NCBI GenBank assembly: GCA_003249225.1
Contig: QKJQ01000027.1
Location: 124,001-188,000, forward strand
DNA from: Clostridia bacterium
GTDB lineage: Bacteria; Bacillota; Clostridia; Lachnospirales; Lachnospiraceae
Direction of reading: 5' to 3'
Length of the DNA: 64,000 nt
The notes under the pieces were generated by a model. That model was given only the letters and a program-made list of their open reading frames with translations. It ran no database searches and had not been told where the DNA came from. The position numbers and the translations under genes were made by a program. Positions 1 through 8,479 of this stretch are shown piece by piece (positions within the stretch are counted from its first letter, which is position 1; every line of letters starts with the position of its first letter).

Positions 1-804
1 TAACCATCCTTCATAACCGGATTTCTCGAGCACATCAAAGATTGAATCAAAGTCAACACAGCCATCTCCCGGTACAGTAAAAGTTCCTTCTCTAACTGCC
101 TGTAAAAATGACCAGTGTTCTTCCTTTGCCTGCTGCAGCTGTTTCGTTCTGACATCTTTTAAATGCACATGACCAATACGTTCTGTGTAACGTTTTAAAA
201 TCACCAGAGGATCCTCTCCCGAAAACGTAAAATGACCCGAATCAAAACACAGATACACATAAGCTGGATCTGTATGATCCAGTAAAAAAGCTGTCTCTTC
301 CACAGTCTGAACTCCAGTTCCCATATGATGATGAAAACAAAGTTTAAAACCTTTTTCTGCTGCCGTCTTTCCAAGAAGGTCCAGCCCCGAACAAAGTTTT
401 TTCCACTCATCCTCTGAATAAACGATCTTTTGATCCAGTACTGGAACATCCTTTCCCTGTATGGAGTAACTTTGCTCCGAGACATTGATTCGGTCTGCTC
501 CCATAGCTGAAAGAAATTCAAGCTCTTTTATAAACTCTGCTTCTGTTTCTTCATAAGGCTTTGTTATTAAATAGGAAGAGAACCATCGGCTTGCAATACG
601 CATACCACGAAGGTCAAGCGCTTCTTTCAGCTTTCTGCTGTCTTTTGGATATTTGTTTCCTATCTCACATCCTGTAAACCCTGCCAGTGCCATCTCACTT
701 ACACACTGCTCAAATGTATTTTCGCCGCCCAATGCAGGCATATCGTCATTTGTCCAGCCAATTGGTGCTATACCAAGAAATACCTTTTCTTTATCGAACC
801 CCAT
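1..804 (-). CDS. iolE: Inosose dehydratase IolE (3' end cut by window edge)
   Basis: Myo-inosose-2 dehydratase dehydrates 2-keto-myo-inositol to 3D-trihydroxycyclohexane-1,2-dione, the second step of inositol breakdown in the cytoplasm. I translated the minus strand from ATG at 804. It stays open for 268 codons to the window edge, so the C-terminus is missing. It begins MGFDKEKVFLGIAPIGWTND, the usual IolE start, and contains the TIM-barrel metal-site stretches FHHHMGTG, CFDSGHF and GHVHLKDVR. It is the last visible gene of the iolJ-C-B-D-E operon, 58 bp after iolD. The family call is firm; the end of the gene and whatever follows cannot be seen. Confidence 0.95.
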   Translation of the reverse strand, partial: MGFDKEKVFLGIAPIGWTNDDMPALGGENTFEQCVSEMALAGFTGCEIGNKYPKDSRKLKEALDLRGMRIASRWFSSYLITKPYEETEAEFIKELEFLSAMGADRINVSEQSYSIQGKDVPVLDQKIVYSEDEWKKLCSGLDLLGKTAAEKGFKLCFHHHMGTGVQTVEETAFLLDHTDPAYVYLCFDSGHFTFSGEDPLVILKRYTERIGHVHLKDVRTKQLQQAKEEHWSFLQAVREGTFTVPGDGCVDFDSIFDVLEKSGYEGWL

Positions 805-828
805 ACAATACCTTACCTCATCCTCATT

Positions 829-900
829 AATATTTTCTTGCCCTTTACTATTTTCTAATCTTTCAATATTTTCTTGCCTTTTCTAGATTTTCTTCTTTCT
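829..900. repeat. 36-bp imperfect tandem duplication at the iolD/iolE junction
   Basis: Two 36-bp copies (829-864 and 865-900) both begin AATATTTTCTTGCC. The second copy encodes the last codons and stop of iolD; the first lies in the spacer. The 3' end of iolD appears to have been partly duplicated into the spacer. On the mRNA strand the sequence is A/G-rich. Confidence 0.6.
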
Positions 901-2866
901 TTTGATGTGCTTCTCTTATTTTTTGACTCGTAGCACTGTCACCGATTCCTACATGCCACCATGCGCCGTACCCATCGGTCATGGATTTTGGCAGAACTTT
1001 TATATCAATCAATACAGAATTAATATCCTCCTTAGCCGCACGAAGGGCATTCGAGAGTTCTTCCTCTGTTCTTGCCGTAAATGCTGACATCCCATAACCA
1101 CGGCCGATCATCGCAAAATCAGTTGGAATCAGTGATCCGTTCTGCAGACCGGATTCTTCTTCACGATACCGGAACATCGTTGCCAGACTGCCAATGCCAT
1201 TTCCCATCTGCAGATTATTGATACAGCCAAAGCCACAGTTATCAAAAAGCAGCACAATAATTTTTTTTCTTTCCTGAATCGCTGTAGCGATTTCAGAATG
1301 CAGCATCATAAAAGCACCATCCCCCACCATGGCATAACAGGGTGAATCAGGCTTTGCCAGCTTCGCTCCAAGCGTTGCCGCAATCTCATATCCCATGCAC
1401 GAGTATCCGTATTCCATATGATAAGAATCTTTCACTTTCGTTGTCCACATACGCTGCAGATCCCCAGGCAGACTTCCTGAAGCACCGACTATAATTGCTT
1501 CCTCTTCGATTTCATTTCGAATAATGCCGATTGCTTTTGTCTGGGTAAGCAGGCCTCCCGTGATCAAAGAAAATTCTCCCTCCACGCCTTCTTCTTTAGC
1601 TTTAATAGGCGAGGTATAACTGTCCGTAAATTCTGCCGAAGTAAGCTTATCCATGATCTGACTCCACTCAGTTTTTGCCAGCGTAATCTCTGCCTCATAA
1701 GCTTCATCCCACAGCATACTTTTCTTCAATCCCAAATCCGCTGCTTTCACTTTTTCTGATAATGCAGTCCCAAGTGCTTCAATACCTGCTTTCGCATCTG
1801 CCACGACCGCACAGGCATCAAGCTTTAACGCATGGTACCTTGCGGCATTGATCAGTATGAATTCTGCTTCCGGGTTCTTGAACAATGATTTTGATGCTGT
1901 TGTAAAATCACTCAATTTTGTTCCGATTCCAATTACGCAGTCTGATTCTGCTGCGATTTTATTTGCAGAATGATTTCCAGTAACACCGATTCCGCCCAGA
2001 TTATACCGGTGATCACCGGAAATCGAACTTTTACCTGCCTGCGTCTCAGCGAATGGCACTTTATATTTATTGCAAAAATCAGCGACGGCTTGTCCCGCCT
2101 CTGAATAACGAACACCCCCACCGATGATAAGCATTGGTCTTTTCTTCGTCACAAGGAGCGACACTGCCTTCTCGATTTCTTCCACTTCTGGAACAGTCCT
2201 AACGATCCGATGGATACGTTTTTCAAAAAAATAGGATGGATATTCATAACTCTCCCCTTGCACATCCTGCGGCAGGGAGATACATACACCACCTGTCATG
2301 GCAGGATCCGTCAGGACTCTCATGGCATTTATCATTGCACTCATCAACTGTTCCGGACGACTGACACGATCCCAGTATCTTGATACTGGCCGGAATGCAT
2401 CACTCGTTGTAAGAGTTGCATCCTGGAACTGCTCAATCTGCTGCAGCACCGGATCCGGCTGTCTTGTCGCAAAGGTATCTCCGGTAAAAACCAGCAATGG
2501 AATATTATTGGCGGTTGCATCTGCGACTGCAGTTACCATGTTGGCTGCCCCCGGCCCGATGGAAGAAGCACAGGCGATGATTTTTCTCCTATTGTTCTGT
2601 TTTGCAAAACCAGCTGCTGTGTGTGCCATGCCCTGTTCATTTCTGCCCTGGTACACTTTCAGCTTGTCCTCTCTCTTGTCTTGCTGACTTGTATACTCCT
2701 CAAGTGCCTGACCAAATCCACATACGATTCCATGTCCGAAGATTGTAAATACGCCGTCAACGAACTTTTCAACTTTCCCATCCAGGCTTACATATTGCTG
2801 ATCAAGAAATCTTACAAGTGCCTGACCAACCGTCATCTTATTATAGGTAATCTCAGTAACGCTCAT
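863..2866 (-). CDS. iolD: Trihydroxycyclohexane-1,2-dione hydrolase IolD
   Basis: This thiamine-diphosphate enzyme opens the ring of 3D-(3,5/4)-trihydroxycyclohexane-1,2-dione to give 5-deoxy-glucuronate. The 667 residues match the usual family size of about 640. The N-terminal pyrimidine domain carries NEQGMAH (catalytic Glu near residue 76). The ThDP/metal motif begins at GDG (515-517) and ends in INN about 27 residues later. The start is ATG 2866, but its Shine-Dalgarno is poor. A five-codon minicistron (ATG at 2880) ends in a TGA that overlaps this ATG, which suggests translational coupling. It lies 317 bp after iolB across a repeat-filled spacer. Confidence 0.95.
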   Translation of the reverse strand: MSVTEITYNKMTVGQALVRFLDQQYVSLDGKVEKFVDGVFTIFGHGIVCGFGQALEEYTSQQDKREDKLKVYQGRNEQGMAHTAAGFAKQNNRRKIIACASSIGPGAANMVTAVADATANNIPLLVFTGDTFATRQPDPVLQQIEQFQDATLTTSDAFRPVSRYWDRVSRPEQLMSAMINAMRVLTDPAMTGGVCISLPQDVQGESYEYPSYFFEKRIHRIVRTVPEVEEIEKAVSLLVTKKRPMLIIGGGVRYSEAGQAVADFCNKYKVPFAETQAGKSSISGDHRYNLGGIGVTGNHSANKIAAESDCVIGIGTKLSDFTTASKSLFKNPEAEFILINAARYHALKLDACAVVADAKAGIEALGTALSEKVKAADLGLKKSMLWDEAYEAEITLAKTEWSQIMDKLTSAEFTDSYTSPIKAKEEGVEGEFSLITGGLLTQTKAIGIIRNEIEEEAIIVGASGSLPGDLQRMWTTKVKDSYHMEYGYSCMGYEIAATLGAKLAKPDSPCYAMVGDGAFMMLHSEIATAIQERKKIIVLLFDNCGFGCINNLQMGNGIGSLATMFRYREEESGLQNGSLIPTDFAMIGRGYGMSAFTARTEEELSNALRAAKEDINSVLIDIKVLPKSMTDGYGAWWHVGIGDSATSQKIREAHQKKEENLEKARKY

Positions 2867-2962
2867 ATACTGTTATCCATGCCTTTCTGAATTCTTTGCT
2901 TCTGCATTTTCTGTATCTGTGTATTCTGTTTCTCTATGATCTGCTACTGCATTCTGTTTAAG

Positions 2963-3032
2963 TATTTTTCATTCTGTATTTTTCATTCTGTATTTTTCAT
3001 TCTGTATTTTTCATTCTGTATTTTTCGTTCTG
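2963..3032. repeat. Five tandem 14-bp repeats in the iolB-iolD spacer
   Basis: Five contiguous units of TATTTTTCATTCTG (2963, 2977, 2991, 3005, 3019; the last has one substitution) lie between iolB and iolD. On the mRNA strand the unit is CAGAATGAAAAATA. From 2881 to 2962 the spacer continues with degenerate CAGAA-type words. No gene is visible in the 317-bp spacer 2867-3183 apart from a five-codon minicistron, and I found no convincing internal promoter. Confidence 0.9.
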
Positions 3033-3183
3033 TATTTTTTATTATTGTATTTTGATCCAATATTATTCAAAGACAAATATCCATATATTTATTTCAGAAG
3101 AATATAATTTCCAATTTAATTGTAAATATCTTTTAATCATTTCCATGCAGCTGTTTTCTTTGAATACATTCTCCTGCAAAACG

Positions 3184-3966
3184 CTAGTTTTCTTCCAAAA
3201 GCCACGCATGCTGCGGATCTATGTCTCTGTCCGTCCATGGGTTCCCCTCCAGATGACGGATCATCCAGCAGTAATACATGGTATAGCCGGGTGCTGCTGT
3301 CTGCGGATGTGTTAGCCCTCCTTCAATGAAAGAAGCGCTGCTATCAGTAATCCGAAAGACCTCTTCTCCAAGAAAAGATGCTCCAAAGCCTTGAGGGCGT
3401 TCAAATTTGTAATAATAAACTTCTGGCTGGGGGTGACTATGGGGCACATAACTTGACCATCGTCCCGCTTTATTGATTACTTCTCCAATCACCATATTGG
3501 AATATGGTGCATTGTGATAATCAAAGACTGTCACAACTTCACGTTTTGCGCACCCTTCCCACTGGGTATCCCCCATTTTTTCGATCTTACAGTCCGCTGG
3601 TGTATAGAATTTTGATGAAAATGAAGTACAATTCTCTGTCCTCTCAACAATGATCTCACTATCCGTCAGCGAGGTAACAACCACCTTGGTTTGTTTTGCT
3701 ACATGCAGACAGGTTGGAAGCGAAGAAAATACACTCTCTCTTTTTGCGGTGAGACACTTGTCACCATATTCATAGAGGATCTCACCTTCCGTCAAAAGCA
3801 CAGCCATCTCTTCTCTTTCAAAATAGAACGTAACAGCCTGTCCTTTCTTCATGCGATAAACCTCAATGTTCATTAGCATATCACCATGCTTTTGCAGTTC
3901 CATATCATCTGAAACACAGCAAACAACTGCTTTCCCACTCTCATCAAATTCGATTTTTTCTACCAT
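3184..3966 (-). CDS. iolB: 5-deoxy-glucuronate isomerase IolB
   Basis: IolB isomerises 5-deoxy-glucuronate to 2-deoxy-5-keto-gluconate in inositol catabolism. The 260-residue protein has the family's double cupin layout. The C-terminal cupin shows the metal-binding stretch PHSHPQPEVYYYKFERPQGF, with a later His in EGGLTHP, followed by GYTMYYCWMIRHLEGNPW, very typical of IolB. The ATG at 3966 is preceded by GGGAGGGTGAT. It sits between iolC (182 bp upstream) and iolD, in the same direction. Confidence 0.95.
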   Translation of the reverse strand: MVEKIEFDESGKAVVCCVSDDMELQKHGDMLMNIEVYRMKKGQAVTFYFEREEMAVLLTEGEILYEYGDKCLTAKRESVFSSLPTCLHVAKQTKVVVTSLTDSEIIVERTENCTSFSSKFYTPADCKIEKMGDTQWEGCAKREVVTVFDYHNAPYSNMVIGEVINKAGRWSSYVPHSHPQPEVYYYKFERPQGFGASFLGEEVFRITDSSASFIEGGLTHPQTAAPGYTMYYCWMIRHLEGNPWTDRDIDPQHAWLLEEN

Positions 3967-4148
3967 ATCACCCTCCCCTTCGTAAAATCATATTGTTAAA
4001 CATAGTATTATTGCCCATTACCTTCACTCTTTAGACTATGATACTGCCTCTCGTTACCAGAAAACAGCGAAGAGCCCGAAATACCTGTCCTTTGCTTAAT
4101 GTTGTTTTCTTCATGTAGAGTTAGCTGCCCTTGTCATTTGCACAGTAT

Positions 4149-5171
4149 TTACAGCTCAAGCCTTACACAGGCTTCTCCATACTTTTCCTTGCTTTCCTTA
4201 ATAAATGCATGAATTTTCTCTTCCGTCGGCATATCCTCAGAACACGCATGACTTGCGACCAAAAGAGCAGCCGAAGCACTTCCGAACTCCAGACAGCTCA
4301 TTATATCCCAGCCTTGAAGCAAGCCAAACAAAAAGGCAGAGGCATAGCCGTCTCCGCCGCCAAAAGACTTTAAGAGCTTCACTGGAAATGGTTTTACCCC
4401 GTAAGCATTCCCATCTTTTGTATAAGCCGTAGAGCCTTCTTTGCCATGCTTTATGACGATGATTTTTGCTCCAAGATTCTGCCAGAATTCTGCGGTTTCT
4501 TTGTCATTGCTGCTGACTCCCTTTAGCCGACCGGTCAGATCAAATTCCTCTCTTGAGCCAAGGATTATATCACTGTTCGAAGCAGCCATCGCATAATATA
4601 CCGATATCTCATCCATTGATTTCCAGTTATATGGACGATAATCAATATCAAAGATGACCATTGTTCCGTTTTTCTTCGCCAGACTGATTGCTTTGAGAGC
4701 CGCCTCTCTGGAAGGACTTTGTGAGAGCGCCGTTCCTGAGATCAGCAGTGCCTTCGCACCTGCAATTGTCTCTTCCTTAATATCTTCCGGAGCTAAGCTT
4801 AAGTCCGCTGCCTGATTCCGATACATCAGAATGCTGCTTGCTGTCTCACTGAGTATCTCAGTAAAGGTAAGTCCAAGCTTCTCCCCATTCTTACAACGTA
4901 CAATATCGGCTGTATTGATGCCTTCTTTTTCAAAATAACCAGTTACAAAATCGCCGAACTGATCATCCGAGACAGCACCAATAAAACCAATCTTCTTTTT
5001 TAATCTGGCCAGTCCTACCGCAATGTTGGCCGGAGAACCCCCCAGATATTTTTTAAAGGTCGTACTTTCAGACAATGGTCTGTAATAATCTGTCGGATTC
5101 AGATCGATCGCTGCTCTTCCAAGAAGCACCATATCCATTTTCCGTTTCTCATCAAATGCTATTTCACCCAT
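4149..5171 (-). CDS. iolC: 5-dehydro-2-deoxygluconokinase IolC
   Basis: This PfkB-family sugar kinase phosphorylates 2-deoxy-5-keto-gluconate. It shows GRAAIDLNP near the N-terminus, GGSPANIAVGLARL, and the anion-hole/catalytic motif FGGGDGYASAF near residue 274. I chose ATG 5171 (340 aa). It has TGGAG six bases upstream, and the resulting start MGEIAFDEKRK aligns with known IolC starts. The frame stays open to an ATG at 5285, but that start has no Shine-Dalgarno at usable distance. The extra N-terminus would be read from degenerate repeats like those in the other iol spacers. Confidence 0.93.
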   Translation of the reverse strand: MGEIAFDEKRKMDMVLLGRAAIDLNPTDYYRPLSESTTFKKYLGGSPANIAVGLARLKKKIGFIGAVSDDQFGDFVTGYFEKEGINTADIVRCKNGEKLGLTFTEILSETASSILMYRNQAADLSLAPEDIKEETIAGAKALLISGTALSQSPSREAALKAISLAKKNGTMVIFDIDYRPYNWKSMDEISVYYAMAASNSDIILGSREEFDLTGRLKGVSSNDKETAEFWQNLGAKIIVIKHGKEGSTAYTKDGNAYGVKPFPVKLLKSFGGGDGYASAFLFGLLQGWDIMSCLEFGSASAALLVASHACSEDMPTEEKIHAFIKESKEKYGEACVRLEL

Positions 5172-5190
5172 AGTATGCTCCATTCTGGTG

Positions 5191-5242
5191 TTATCCTTTT
5201 GTTTTACATTGTCCTTTTGCATTACTTTGTTCTTTTGCCGTT
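5191..5242. repeat. Degenerate 17-18 bp repeats between iolC and iolJ
   Basis: Three imperfect units with core TCCTTTTG or TTCTTTTG start near 5191, 5209 and 5226. On the mRNA strand they read CAAAAGGA-type purine-rich words. They lie just upstream of the true iolC start. Read in frame they would give the QKDN-QKDN-like N-terminal extension of the longer ORF. Confidence 0.6.
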
Positions 5243-5336
5243 CCCTGACATCTGCCTCACCTGACTCTTCACCCTGATTTGCCATGTATGATTATTGTTA
5301 CTTTTATCGCTCTCCTCATGGTAAAAATACGAAAAA

Positions 5337-6182
5337 CTATGCTTTTCCAGCACTTTCAAAGATTTCAATATGTTTTACTGCATTTGCCTTAACACCTTGA
5401 ACAATGGCGGAACTCATTGCAAAGAAATCTATTTTTTCAGATTCCAAAAATGTTTTTGCTACTTCTTTCATGGCTCCCTGATAGCTGGCGGTTGCTATAT
5501 TCACTTTTGATATTCCCTGTTTGATACATCTTTTGAAATCTTCCTCACTGATACCAGACCCACCGTGAAGGACGAGTGGAACCGGAACGGCTCTCCTGCA
5601 TTCTTCAAGAATAGCAAAATCAAGCTTTGGCTCACTTGTATATACACCATGTGCATTCCCGATGGATATCGCTATGGCATCCACACCTGTCTCTTCATAC
5701 ATTTGTTTTACATGAAGCGGGTTGGAACACCTTATCTCATCATTCTTCGCCCAGCCTTCGCTGCCGCCAATGGTCCCGATCTCAGATTCGACCGATGCAG
5801 CATATTGCTTAGCCATTGCTGTCACTTTCTTTACAATACCAATGTTATCTGCAAGCGGGTATTTTGAAGCATCAATCATTACCGACGTAAATCCAAGTTC
5901 TAACGCATCTTCAATTCCCTGAAGATCGGTTCCATGATCAAGATGAACCGCTACCGGTACCGTTGAAGCTTTTGCTGCCGCTACCATAAGCGGACCAATC
6001 AATGACAACGGTGAATATAAAAGTCTTGGCTGTGTTACCTGTAAAATAACAGGCGATTTTAGTTCCTCCGCAGCGCGGATCACGCCCATGATCATCTCCA
6101 TATTCGATACACTGAAAGCGCCGATGCCATACCCGCCCTTTGCTGCCTGATCAATCAGGTCTTTCATGTTCGCTAATGCCAT
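5337..6182 (-). CDS. iolJ: Class II aldolase IolJ (2-deoxy-5-keto-gluconate-6-phosphate aldolase)
   Basis: IolJ cleaves 2-deoxy-5-keto-D-gluconate-6-phosphate to dihydroxyacetone phosphate and malonate semialdehyde. It is a 281-residue class II (zinc) aldolase of the FbaA/GatY type, with HLDHGT at 80-85, SVESEIG, and the late VLHGGSGI and KVNIATA motifs. The context favours IolJ over fructose-bisphosphate aldolase. I chose ATG 6182, with a purine-rich AGAGGAAGAG immediately upstream; its start MALANMKDLI matches IolJ homologues. A TTG at 6209 would only add nine residues. It is the first gene of the operon. Confidence 0.9.
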   Translation of the reverse strand: MALANMKDLIDQAAKGGYGIGAFSVSNMEMIMGVIRAAEELKSPVILQVTQPRLLYSPLSLIGPLMVAAAKASTVPVAVHLDHGTDLQGIEDALELGFTSVMIDASKYPLADNIGIVKKVTAMAKQYAASVESEIGTIGGSEGWAKNDEIRCSNPLHVKQMYEETGVDAIAISIGNAHGVYTSEPKLDFAILEECRRAVPVPLVLHGGSGISEEDFKRCIKQGISKVNIATASYQGAMKEVAKTFLESEKIDFFAMSSAIVQGVKANAVKHIEIFESAGKA

Positions 6183-6200
6183 CTCTTCCTCTTCTCTCTT

Positions 6201-6274
6201 GTGATCCAAAATAATATCACATGAATATATATATAACTTACCAATAAGTTACCATATATTTTATGATAAGTCAA
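6201..6274 (-). promoter_or_regulatory. iolJ promoter and candidate operators
   Basis: A -35 TTGACT (6274-6269) and a weak -10 TAACTT (6251-6246), 17 bp apart, lead to iolJ. The perfect inverted repeat TAACTTA-CCAA-TAAGTTA (6234-6251) covers the -10. A second, GTGAT-N10-ATCAC (6201-6220), lies in the 5' leader and shares GTGATAT with the site at the iolG promoter. Which repeat binds the DeoR protein cannot be told from sequence alone. Confidence 0.55.
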
Positions 6275-6276
6275 TT

Positions 6277-6330
6277 AAAAAAGAAAACAGAAAGACACAT
6301 TTTCTCCCCCTGTCTTCCTGTTTTCTTTTG
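6277..6330 (-). terminator. Terminator of the DeoR regulator gene
   Basis: A long imperfect inverted repeat, with arms AAAAGAAAACAGGAAGACA and TGTCTTTCTGTTTTCTTTT on the minus strand, is followed by T residues. It separates the regulator from iolJ, so the operon probably starts at its own promoter. Confidence 0.8.
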
Positions 6331-6393
6331 TTTATTTTTATTCTTCCATTCTTACCTGACTTACAGTACCAGATATAATCTGTGCTGTATTGA

Positions 6394-7155
6394 TCACTTG
6401 GCAACTCTGATATCTACACTGCTTCTCTTTTGAAGTTCTTCCATGCCATCCGGAATTTTATCGATCACAATGCGGCTCATATCATTTACGGTCGCAAAGG
6501 TCAGTAATGCACTTTTTCCGAATTTTGTTGAATCTATCATTAGGTACTTGTAGTTACTGTTCTCCATAGCCGCCTTCTTGATCTCGAATTCGAGTGGTGA
6601 AGAGGTGGTAATGATTCCGGTTTCCGAAAGCCCGGAGGACGCCATAAAGGCTTTGTTTATATTGTATCGTTCAATGGTCCTTACAGTATCTGCCGAGACA
6701 AAGGAATTGGTCTTCCTCTCAAGTGTTCCGGGCAGCGAAATTACATTCAGATTGTAAAAGGGCAGGGAGCGATTGATGGCATTCAGATTATTGGTCAATA
6801 TGGTAACATCCTTCTTGTCACCAAGATAATCCAGCAGATACATGGTCGTCGTACCGGAATCAACATAGATAATATCTCCGTCATCAACAAGTTCTGCTGC
6901 TTCGCGTCCTACTGTCATCTTGGCATTCTTATTCTTTTCTTCTCGCTCTTCAAAAGGAATCAGGCTGTTTTTATGGACGCTGCATACACCGCCATATACT
7001 TTTCTGACCATACCTTTTTCCACAAGCTGTGCCACATCCAGTCTTGTTGTATTCATGGATATCTTAAAATGTTCTTTCAGTTCTTCCATGGTAACGGTAT
7101 CTTTCTCAAGAATATATTGTTCCATATCACGCAATCGAAATGTCTTGATTCCCAT
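6394..7155 (-). CDS. iolR: DeoR-family regulator, probable inositol repressor IolR
   Basis: DeoR-type repressors bind a phosphosugar in an ISOCOT-like domain; IolR responds to an inositol breakdown intermediate. The N-terminal winged helix-turn-helix reads EELKEHFKISMNTTRLDVAQL and is followed by GGV. The effector domain has the family signature VDSGTTTMYLL and TILTNN. I chose ATG 7155 because GGAG lies six bases upstream; an ATG at 7167 also fits. It sits between the divergent iolG and the iolJ operon. The repressor role and the target are inferred from this position. Confidence 0.85.
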   Translation of the reverse strand: MGIKTFRLRDMEQYILEKDTVTMEELKEHFKISMNTTRLDVAQLVEKGMVRKVYGGVCSVHKNSLIPFEEREEKNKNAKMTVGREAAELVDDGDIIYVDSGTTTMYLLDYLGDKKDVTILTNNLNAINRSLPFYNLNVISLPGTLERKTNSFVSADTVRTIERYNINKAFMASSGLSETGIITTSSPLEFEIKKAAMENSNYKYLMIDSTKFGKSALLTFATVNDMSRIVIDKIPDGMEELQKRSSVDIRVAK

Positions 7156-7268
7156 AGCTTTCTCCATTCTCTCGTTCTCTGATCTATTTCCATTCTACCA
7201 TAGAAATAAGAAAAGACAATACTTTTATTAAATTTATGTGTATTTTTTAGCAACTTCACTACTTTTGC

Positions 7269-7309
7269 TTGCCGATATCCCTGAATAGTGATATAATATC
7301 GACACTATT
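7269..7309 (+). promoter_or_regulatory. iolG promoter with operator-like inverted repeat
   Basis: A -35 TTGCCG (7269-7274) and a perfect -10 TATAAT (7292-7297) are 17 bp apart. The inverted repeat AATAGTG-N12-CACTATT (7284-7290 and 7303-7309) brackets the -10, the layout expected of a repressor site for the divergent DeoR protein. Confidence 0.75.
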
Positions 7310-7362
7310 ACCAATAATATAATAAGTTTTAAACAGAATTTCGAATAAGAGAGGGAATATTT

Positions 7363-8376
7363 ATGGTACATATTGGGATTATTGGAGCCGGAAGAATCGG
7401 CAAGGTACATGCAGAAAGCATTATGAATCACATTCCGGGCGCGGTAGTGACAGCAATTGCTGATCCTTTCATGAACGACGATACAAAGAAATGGTGCCTG
7501 GCACTTGGCATTAAAAAGATTGCAGCCGATTATCGTGCGATTTTGGAAGATCCGGAAATCGATGCCGTTATGATCTGCTCTTCCACAGATACTCATGCCG
7601 ATATTTCGATGGAAGCAATTCAATGCGGAAAGCATGTTTTCTGCGAAAAACCGATTTCACAGGATCTAAAGAAAATCCATGAAGTTATGGAGATACTAAA
7701 AGGTTCACCGGTAAAATTCCAGGTCGGTTTCAACCGCCGGTTCGATCATAACTTTGAAGCGGTCAAAGCAGCCGTAACCAACGGCAGCATCGGCGATGTA
7801 CATATTGTCAAGATTACCTCGAGAGATCCGGAAGCCCCTTCTCTTGCTTATGTAAAAAGTTCCGGCGGCATGTTCCTCGATATGACAATTCATGACTTTG
7901 ATATGGTACGCTACCTGACACAAAGCGAAGTCACTGAAGTATATGCAGTCGGTGATGCCCTTGTGAATCCGGCCATTCGAGACGCTGGTGATATCGATAC
8001 CGCCATCATTACACTGACGCTTGAAACTGGGGCTATCGCTGTCATTGATAACTCAAGAAAAGCAGCTTATGGTTACGATCAGCGTGCCGAAGTCTTTGGC
8101 TCCAAAGGTCAGGTAGCCGTAACGAATGATACCGTATCAAAAGCTGTAATCAGTACTGCTGAGGGTGTATGTCAGGAAAAACCTCTTTACTTTTTCCTCG
8201 AACGCTACATGGCTTCTTTTACAAAAGAAGTGACACAGTTCGTAAAGGCAGTCGAGGACAATACCGAAGTTCCTGTAAATATTACCGATGGTCTTATGCC
8301 GGTTCTGATTGCGAAAGCCGCAAAGCTTTCTCTTGAAGAACACCGTCCGGTAAAACTTTCCGAAATTATAGTCTGA
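7363..8376 (+). CDS. iolG: Inositol 2-dehydrogenase IolG
   Basis: This NAD-dependent Gfo/Idh/MocA oxidoreductase oxidises myo-inositol to 2-keto-myo-inositol, the first step of the pathway. It has a Rossmann motif GAGRIG (8-13), EKP with the catalytic Lys (95-97), and the catalytic pair in FLDMTIHDFDMVRYL (Asp173, His177). At 337 residues it is full length. AGAGGG precedes ATG 7363. It is transcribed away from the rest of the iol genes and is followed in the same direction by a predicted carbohydrate enzyme 103 bp downstream. Scyllo-inositol or another polyol is a possible alternative substrate. Confidence 0.9.
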   Translation: MVHIGIIGAGRIGKVHAESIMNHIPGAVVTAIADPFMNDDTKKWCLALGIKKIAADYRAILEDPEIDAVMICSSTDTHADISMEAIQCGKHVFCEKPISQDLKKIHEVMEILKGSPVKFQVGFNRRFDHNFEAVKAAVTNGSIGDVHIVKITSRDPEAPSLAYVKSSGGMFLDMTIHDFDMVRYLTQSEVTEVYAVGDALVNPAIRDAGDIDTAIITLTLETGAIAVIDNSRKAAYGYDQRAEVFGSKGQVAVTNDTVSKAVISTAEGVCQEKPLYFFLERYMASFTKEVTQFVKAVEDNTEVPVNITDGLMPVLIAKAAKLSLEEHRPVKLSEIIV

Positions 8377-8479
8377 CGATACAGATTTTACAGGAACCCT
8401 ATATTCATACAAAAAGCCGCTTTTACTGACCTATGACCCTCTCCTGTTCTCATACAGTAAAAAGCGAAAGGAGCCATTC

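Noticed and set aside
201..521. Minus-strand frame of 106 codons inside iolE
   Set aside because: Wrong frame; the iolE frame is open from 804 to the window edge and encodes its known motifs.
2963..3032. Possible CRISPR array
   Set aside because: Units are contiguous 14-bp repeats with no spacers and no cas genes nearby.
5337..6182. Fructose-bisphosphate aldolase
   Set aside because: Class II aldolase fold fits both, but position as first gene of the iol operon and the IolJ-type start favour IolJ.
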